From assembly GCA_002429595.1 (NCBI GenBank), contig DJAM01000070.1, positions 1 through 8,817 on the forward strand: a stretch of DNA of 8,817 nucleotides, written 5' to 3'. Numbering within the stretch: the stretch's first letter is position 1; each line of letters opens with the position of its first letter. Below are positions 6,204-8,817 of this stretch, piece by piece. Source of the DNA: Coxiellaceae bacterium UBA6002. GTDB taxonomy: Bacteria; Pseudomonadota; Gammaproteobacteria; UBA6002. The position numbers were made by a program, and so were the translations under genes. The notes beneath the pieces were generated by a model. It was given only the letters and a program-made list of their open reading frames with translations, ran no database searches and had not been told where the DNA came from.

Positions 6204-7025
6204 CTATAACCAATTCAAAATACTATCCTTATAAATCTGAATGAGCTGAGATCTATCCTGATGCTCAAATTTCTTTTTAATATTCTCAAGATGTTTCGCA
6301 ACTGTTCGATCTGACATCTCAAGTGCCAAAGCCATCTGCTTAACGGACTTACCCATCGCCAACAGATGGGTACATTGCATCTCTCTTTTTGAAAGAAAAA
6401 TTTCTTTATTATTGTGCAGGAGCGGATATTTTGTTAGCGGGGTGGCGTTTATAAAATCAAAAACCCACTTGCTCTCATAGTCATCGAGTAGGGCATCACT
6501 GTTCGTAAAATCTTTATAGATGGCAAGATTACTGCTGGAGGGAAGAATAAGATTGGCGGCGGTGTTATTAAATAGCCCCGTGAATTTTTTTAATAACTCA
6601 AGGTTTTCGATATAAAAGCTTTGAAGGTCTGTGGCTTGTCGATGAGAGGCAAACCCCCATAGCTCAACTGAGTCGTCTCGTTGTTTGAAGATGCTAAGCC
6701 CATTCCATATGTCATGCTCATAGAGTGCTGACAATAAATAATCTTCGCATCGCGTGGGCCATAGAAAGCAATGATATTCGTCGTGGCCAACCAAGCCAAT
6801 TTCTTTCCCTAGAGATGTATTGTCGTTACTGTGCACATGTTGCAGGCAGAACTTTAACCACTCCAGGTGATTGCAAAGATACAGATACCTCCCATCATTA
6901 AAGAACCTAAAATAAGCAAAGACTTGGATTTTAAGGTCTGACAAAGGCTGACAAATCGATTCAAGGGTAGGAAGGTGTGCCTCGGCATATTTATAGGCTT
7001 GAAAATTAATCTCATCTGGACTCAT
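6204..7025 (-). CDS. LuxR-family regulator with unrecognised sensor domain (first of a tandem pair), 273 aa
   Basis: The C-terminal residues 209-268 are a canonical LuxR/GerE HTH (LSKREMQCTHLLAMGKSVKQMALALEMSDRTVAKHLENIKKK). Residues 10-160 are a sensor-like domain with FAYFRFFNDGRYLYLCNH, HDIWNGLS and GFASHRQ...LQSFYIENLELLKKF, similar throughout to the downstream gene. I chose ATG 7025 because the length (273) then matches the paralogue (275) and the similarity begins there. The frame stays open to ATG 7169, but those 48 extra residues have no counterpart and no ribosome site. The ribosome site at 7025 is also weak (GAG). Probable role: transcription factor responding to a host or element signal, perhaps acting as a heterodimer with its neighbour. 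Confidence 0.85.
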   Translation of the reverse strand: MSPDEINFQAYKYAEAHLPTLESICQPLSDLKIQVFAYFRFFNDGRYLYLCNHLEWLKFCLQHVHSNDNTSLGKEIGLVGHDEYHCFLWPTRCEDYLLSALYEHDIWNGLSIFKQRDDSVELWGFASHRQATDLQSFYIENLELLKKFTGLFNNTAANLILPSSSNLAIYKDFTNSDALLDDYESKWVFDFINATPLTKYPLLHNNKEIFLSKREMQCTHLLAMGKSVKQMALALEMSDRTVAKHLENIKKKFEHQDRSQLIQIYKDSILNWL

Positions 7026-7356
7026 ACAATATCTCAAATGAAATGTGGCACTCAAGTTTAACCCATCTTTGAGAGGTAAACACCGTAAAAAAACACGTAG
7101 TTTCTTTAGTACTTCACTGGGCCACATCAAAATAATACAAAAACCACGAATTTTAATAAAATTGAACATAATGAAGAAGCAGGAAATGCTGATTTTGTTG
7201 TGCGAAATAACTTACGATGTGTCCATAAAGGTAAATAGATTCGACGCTTAACGCACTGATTTTTTGTTGACTTGAAGAGAGAAAAACTAATAGAAAATAA
7301 CAAAAATAGCGAGACATGGGTTGCTAGGGTAGCAGTACTACCCTAGCAAGTGAACA
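7026..7356. other. 331-bp gene-poor region upstream of the LuxR pair
   Basis: It holds a perfect hairpin at 7321-7349, the likely but undefined promoter of the LuxR operon, and an AT-rich stretch (7255-7315). On the minus strand there are two loosely similar CAACAAAA...ATCAG segments (about 7188-7200 and 7250-7268). The LuxR frame can be extended to 7169 without stops, and a small opposite-strand frame (7045-7251) exists, but neither has a credible ribosome site or recognisable protein. No tRNA or known riboswitch was seen. Confidence 0.5.
7321..7349. terminator. Perfect 12-bp stem, 5-base loop; possible terminator or operator
   Basis: TTGCTAGGGTAG (7321-7332) pairs completely with CTACCCTAGCAA (7338-7349) around CAGTA. 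It begins seven bases after the stop of the 69-residue gene, the right place for a terminator. However, no uninterrupted T-run follows on either strand, so it is not a classical intrinsic terminator. It could instead be a binding site upstream of the LuxR pair. Confidence 0.45.
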
Positions 7357-7566
7357 CTAAATCAAAAAATCAAGCAGTCTGACCATCAAATTGCCCCATT
7401 TCATAGGAAGCTTTCGAGCAGGCTCTGGTAACAGCGCTTGCTTGTCTAGCTGCCTTAAAAGATCAGACATTTGGTTGCCAACGAGAATGATGTTTTGAAA
7501 AAGTGCGGATTGCTGAGATGTGAGATTTAACTCAGACTTTCTTTTAGTTACAATGCATTTAGCCAT
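7357..7566 (-). CDS. Small hypothetical protein, 69 aa
   Basis: I do not recognise it. It has a strong ribosome site (AGGAGT about eight bases before the ATG) and a hairpin just after the stop, which support a real gene. The N-terminus is basic (MAKCIVTKRK). Residues 15-45 look like an amphipathic helix (LTSQQSALFQNIILVGNQMSDLLRQLDKQ), and the C-terminus is leucine-rich (MKWGNLMVRLLDFLI). It is transcribed divergently from the excisionase/integrase pair and could be a small regulator or accessory factor of that switch. That is position-based inference. Confidence 0.6.
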   Translation of the reverse strand: MAKCIVTKRKSELNLTSQQSALFQNIILVGNQMSDLLRQLDKQALLPEPARKLPMKWGNLMVRLLDFLI

Positions 7567-7610
7567 TTAACTACTCCTGTTAGTTACTTGGTTAGTGGAT
7601 TACTGGGTCT

Positions 7611-7625
7611 GATCACCCGGTGATC
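7611..7625. promoter_or_regulatory. 7-bp-arm dyad between divergent genes
   Basis: GATCACC, a single C, then GGTGATC. It lies 45 bases upstream of the 69-residue gene and 162 bases upstream of the excisionase start, so it is a candidate operator for the leftward gene or a recombination-protein site. Confidence 0.4.
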
Positions 7626-7686
7626 CACGCTCATATATTGGAACCCATTTCTTTATAAAAATCAAATTGAGTATCTTTTTCTAAAA

Positions 7687-7700
7687 ACCAATGCATTGGT
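7687..7700. promoter_or_regulatory. Operator-like perfect palindrome ACCA-N6-TGGT upstream of excisionase/integrase
   Basis: ACCA-ATGCAT-TGGT is fully self-complementary over 14 bp and lies 87 bases before the excisionase start. It has the same half-sites and spacing as the site at 4887-4900. A possible -10 (TAAAAT, 7725-7730) follows it, without a clear -35. GGTATACC (7761-7768) is another short palindrome nearer the gene. Confidence 0.55.
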
Positions 7701-7776
7701 AAAAGATTTCTCTAATTACCTCAATAAAATAATATCACCATCCTATTAGTAAACCTTTCTGGTATACCTGCTTCTT

Positions 7777-7781
7777 GGAGG
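7777..7781 (+). promoter_or_regulatory. Ribosome binding site GGAGG deciding the excisionase start
   Basis: GGAGG lies five bases before GTG 7787. The in-frame TTG at 7775 overlaps this site, so it is unlikely to be the start. Confidence 0.75.
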
Positions 7782-7786
7782 TTATC

Positions 7787-8134
7787 GTGAACAATTCCAA
7801 GCAAAATCTGAAAACACTTACCTTAGAAGAAGCTGCAGTTTATCTAAACATGTCGCCTGGAAGTCTAAGAAGAAAAGCTTTTAACGGCCTGATTCCAGGA
7901 GCTAAGCCAGGAAAGCGTTGGTGTTTTTTTGAAGATGACCTTGCGCAATACCTGCGATCGCTTTATGCTTCCCCCGCTAAAGTATCGTTGGCTTATCCGA
8001 ATAGGAGAAACCAATGTCACTCTACAAAAGAAAAAACGTGTGGTGGATTACTATCCGCCACAATGGTCAAAGAATACGAAGATCAACTGGGACTTCTAAT
8101 AAAACGGCAGCTCAAAGGCTCCACGACCAAATAA
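7787..8134 (+). CDS. Excisionase-type HTH protein overlapping the integrase gene, 115 aa
   Basis: Residues 10-60 (LTLEEAAVYLNMSPGSLRRKAFNGLIPGAKPGKRWCFFEDDLAQYLRSLY) are a MerR/excisionase-type DNA-binding fold. It has the usual helix-turn-helix, a wing with the K-R-W turn, and the F.E.DL.QYL end of the domain. Such proteins bend DNA at attachment sites and steer a tyrosine recombinase to excision, or repress its gene. GTG 7787 is chosen because of its GGAGG site. The last 39 residues (NQCHSTKEKTCGGLLSATMVKEYEDQLGLL...) are encoded in another frame inside the integrase start. From memory, similar CxST...GG...Y...LGL tails occur in related HTH proteins upstream of integrases, so the overlap may be a conserved dual-coding arrangement. 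It forms an operon with the integrase. Confidence 0.85.
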   Translation: MNNSKQNLKTLTLEEAAVYLNMSPGSLRRKAFNGLIPGAKPGKRWCFFEDDLAQYLRSLYASPAKVSLAYPNRRNQCHSTKEKTCGGLLSATMVKEYEDQLGLLIKRQLKGSTTK

Positions 8135-8817
8135 AGGCTGATCTATGGAAGAATACTTACTTAAGGGAAAAGCCTGATTATTTTTGGGCGGAAGCAGTTA
8201 TGCGCTGGTTGTCAGAATCTCAACATAAAAAAAGTCTTAATGATGATAAAAGCCATCTAAAGTGGCTCGATCCATTTTTAAGGGCTGTAAAACTTCAAGA
8301 TATCACTAGGGAAATGCTCGATACGCTTACAGCAGAAAAACTAAAGGAAGGTGTTAGATCTTCCACCGTTAATCGCATGCTAGAAATCGTGCGGGCTATC
8401 CTTCGTAAAGCTGAGAGAGAATGGGGCTGGCTTGATAAAGCCCCTGCTATTCGCATGCTGAAAGAGGAAAGTCGGCGCATCCGTTGGCTAACTCGCGAGG
8501 AGGCAGACCGTCTTCTTGCTCATCTGCCATCACACCTTGCCGCTATGGCTTCATTTGCTTTAGCAACTGGGTTAAGGATGTCCAATATCACCGGTCTTGA
8601 ATGGGAAAATTTGGATTTAATCAAGCGACATGCTTGGATTCATCCAGATCAAGCAAAGGCGAAAAAAGCTATTCCAGTACCTTTGAATTCAGAAGCAATA
8701 GAAATTATCCGGAAACAAATAGGCAAACATCATCAATATGTTTTTGTTTATAACGGTAAGTCTGTTGCTGATTGCAATACCAAAGCTTGGAAGAAAGCTT
8801 TAAAGCGAAGCGGTATT
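8014..8817 (+). CDS. Tyrosine recombinase / phage-type integrase (partial, C-terminus beyond right edge)
   Basis: 268 codons are present. The N-terminus MSLYKRKNVWWITIRHNGQRIRRSTGTSNKTAAQ is a typical arm-binding domain start. Residues 55-150 are the helical core-binding (SAM-like) domain with STVNRMLEIVRAILRKAEREWGWL. The catalytic domain starts near 157 (RWLTREEADRLL), with the first catalytic arginine R188 in LATGLRMSNITGLEW and the beta-hairpin lysine likely K215 (DQAKAKKAIPVPL). The H-x-x-R and nucleophilic tyrosine lie beyond the edge, so activity cannot be confirmed here. AGGAG precedes the ATG by six bases. It integrates or excises the element by site-specific recombination, and the attachment site is probably beyond the right edge. 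No tRNA is visible in the window. Confidence 0.95.
   Translation, partial: MSLYKRKNVWWITIRHNGQRIRRSTGTSNKTAAQRLHDQIKADLWKNTYLREKPDYFWAEAVMRWLSESQHKKSLNDDKSHLKWLDPFLRAVKLQDITREMLDTLTAEKLKEGVRSSTVNRMLEIVRAILRKAEREWGWLDKAPAIRMLKEESRRIRWLTREEADRLLAHLPSHLAAMASFALATGLRMSNITGLEWENLDLIKRHAWIHPDQAKAKKAIPVPLNSEAIEIIRKQIGKHHQYVFVYNGKSVADCNTKAWKKALKRSGI

Noticed and set aside
7026..7169. 48-residue N-terminal extension of the first LuxR protein
   Set aside because: No ribosome site at 7169 or 7127 and no counterpart in the paralogous neighbour.
7045..7251. Small + strand frame of 68 codons
   Set aside because: Opposite the LuxR 5' region, no ribosome site, no recognisable protein features.
8295..8480. 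- strand frame of 61 codons
   Set aside because: Antisense shadow of the integrase.

Overview
The window looks like part of an integrated mobile element in an AT-rich gammaproteobacterium. A Legionella-type genome is my best guess. The grounds are the base composition, the clustered LuxR/GerE regulators with a non-classical sensor domain, and the style of the large helical protein at the left edge. No marker gene in the window proves the genus.

Right end (7787-8817, + strand): a MerR/excisionase-type helix-turn-helix gene overlaps by 121 bp a tyrosine recombinase (integrase) that runs off the right edge. This is the integration/excision module. It is divergent from everything to its left, and the shared upstream region (7567-7786) carries two near-perfect dyads.

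Middle (5054-7566, - strand): a 69-residue unknown protein, a gene-poor stretch with a perfect 12-bp hairpin, then two tandem paralogous LuxR-type regulators (273 and 275 residues). The second overlaps by ATGA a MazG-like nucleotide pyrophosphohydrolase gene that is split in two frames at an A8 tract.

Left-centre (2408-4801, - strand): a replication-type cassette. It starts with a Cro/YdaS-like HTH protein fused to a winged-helix-like domain. Next comes a phage-type replication protein that repeats this domain and ends in a Phg_2220_C-like domain. A two-site zinc protein and an 89-residue unknown follow. The first promoter region carries two copies of an ACCA-N6-TGGT dyad, and a third perfect copy sits in front of the excisionase/integrase genes. 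This suggests, but does not prove, that one repressor couples replication and integration.

Left edge (1-2365, - strand): a stand-alone 72-residue LuxR DNA-binding domain, then an uninterrupted reading frame of 700 codons running off the left edge. It encodes a large soluble helical protein I do not recognise, possibly cargo or an effector.

The layout, with the integrase divergent from a leftward regulator/replication operon and no head, tail or packaging genes visible, fits a phage satellite, an integrative island or one arm of a prophage. No tRNA, rRNA, CRISPR array or insertion sequence was seen.
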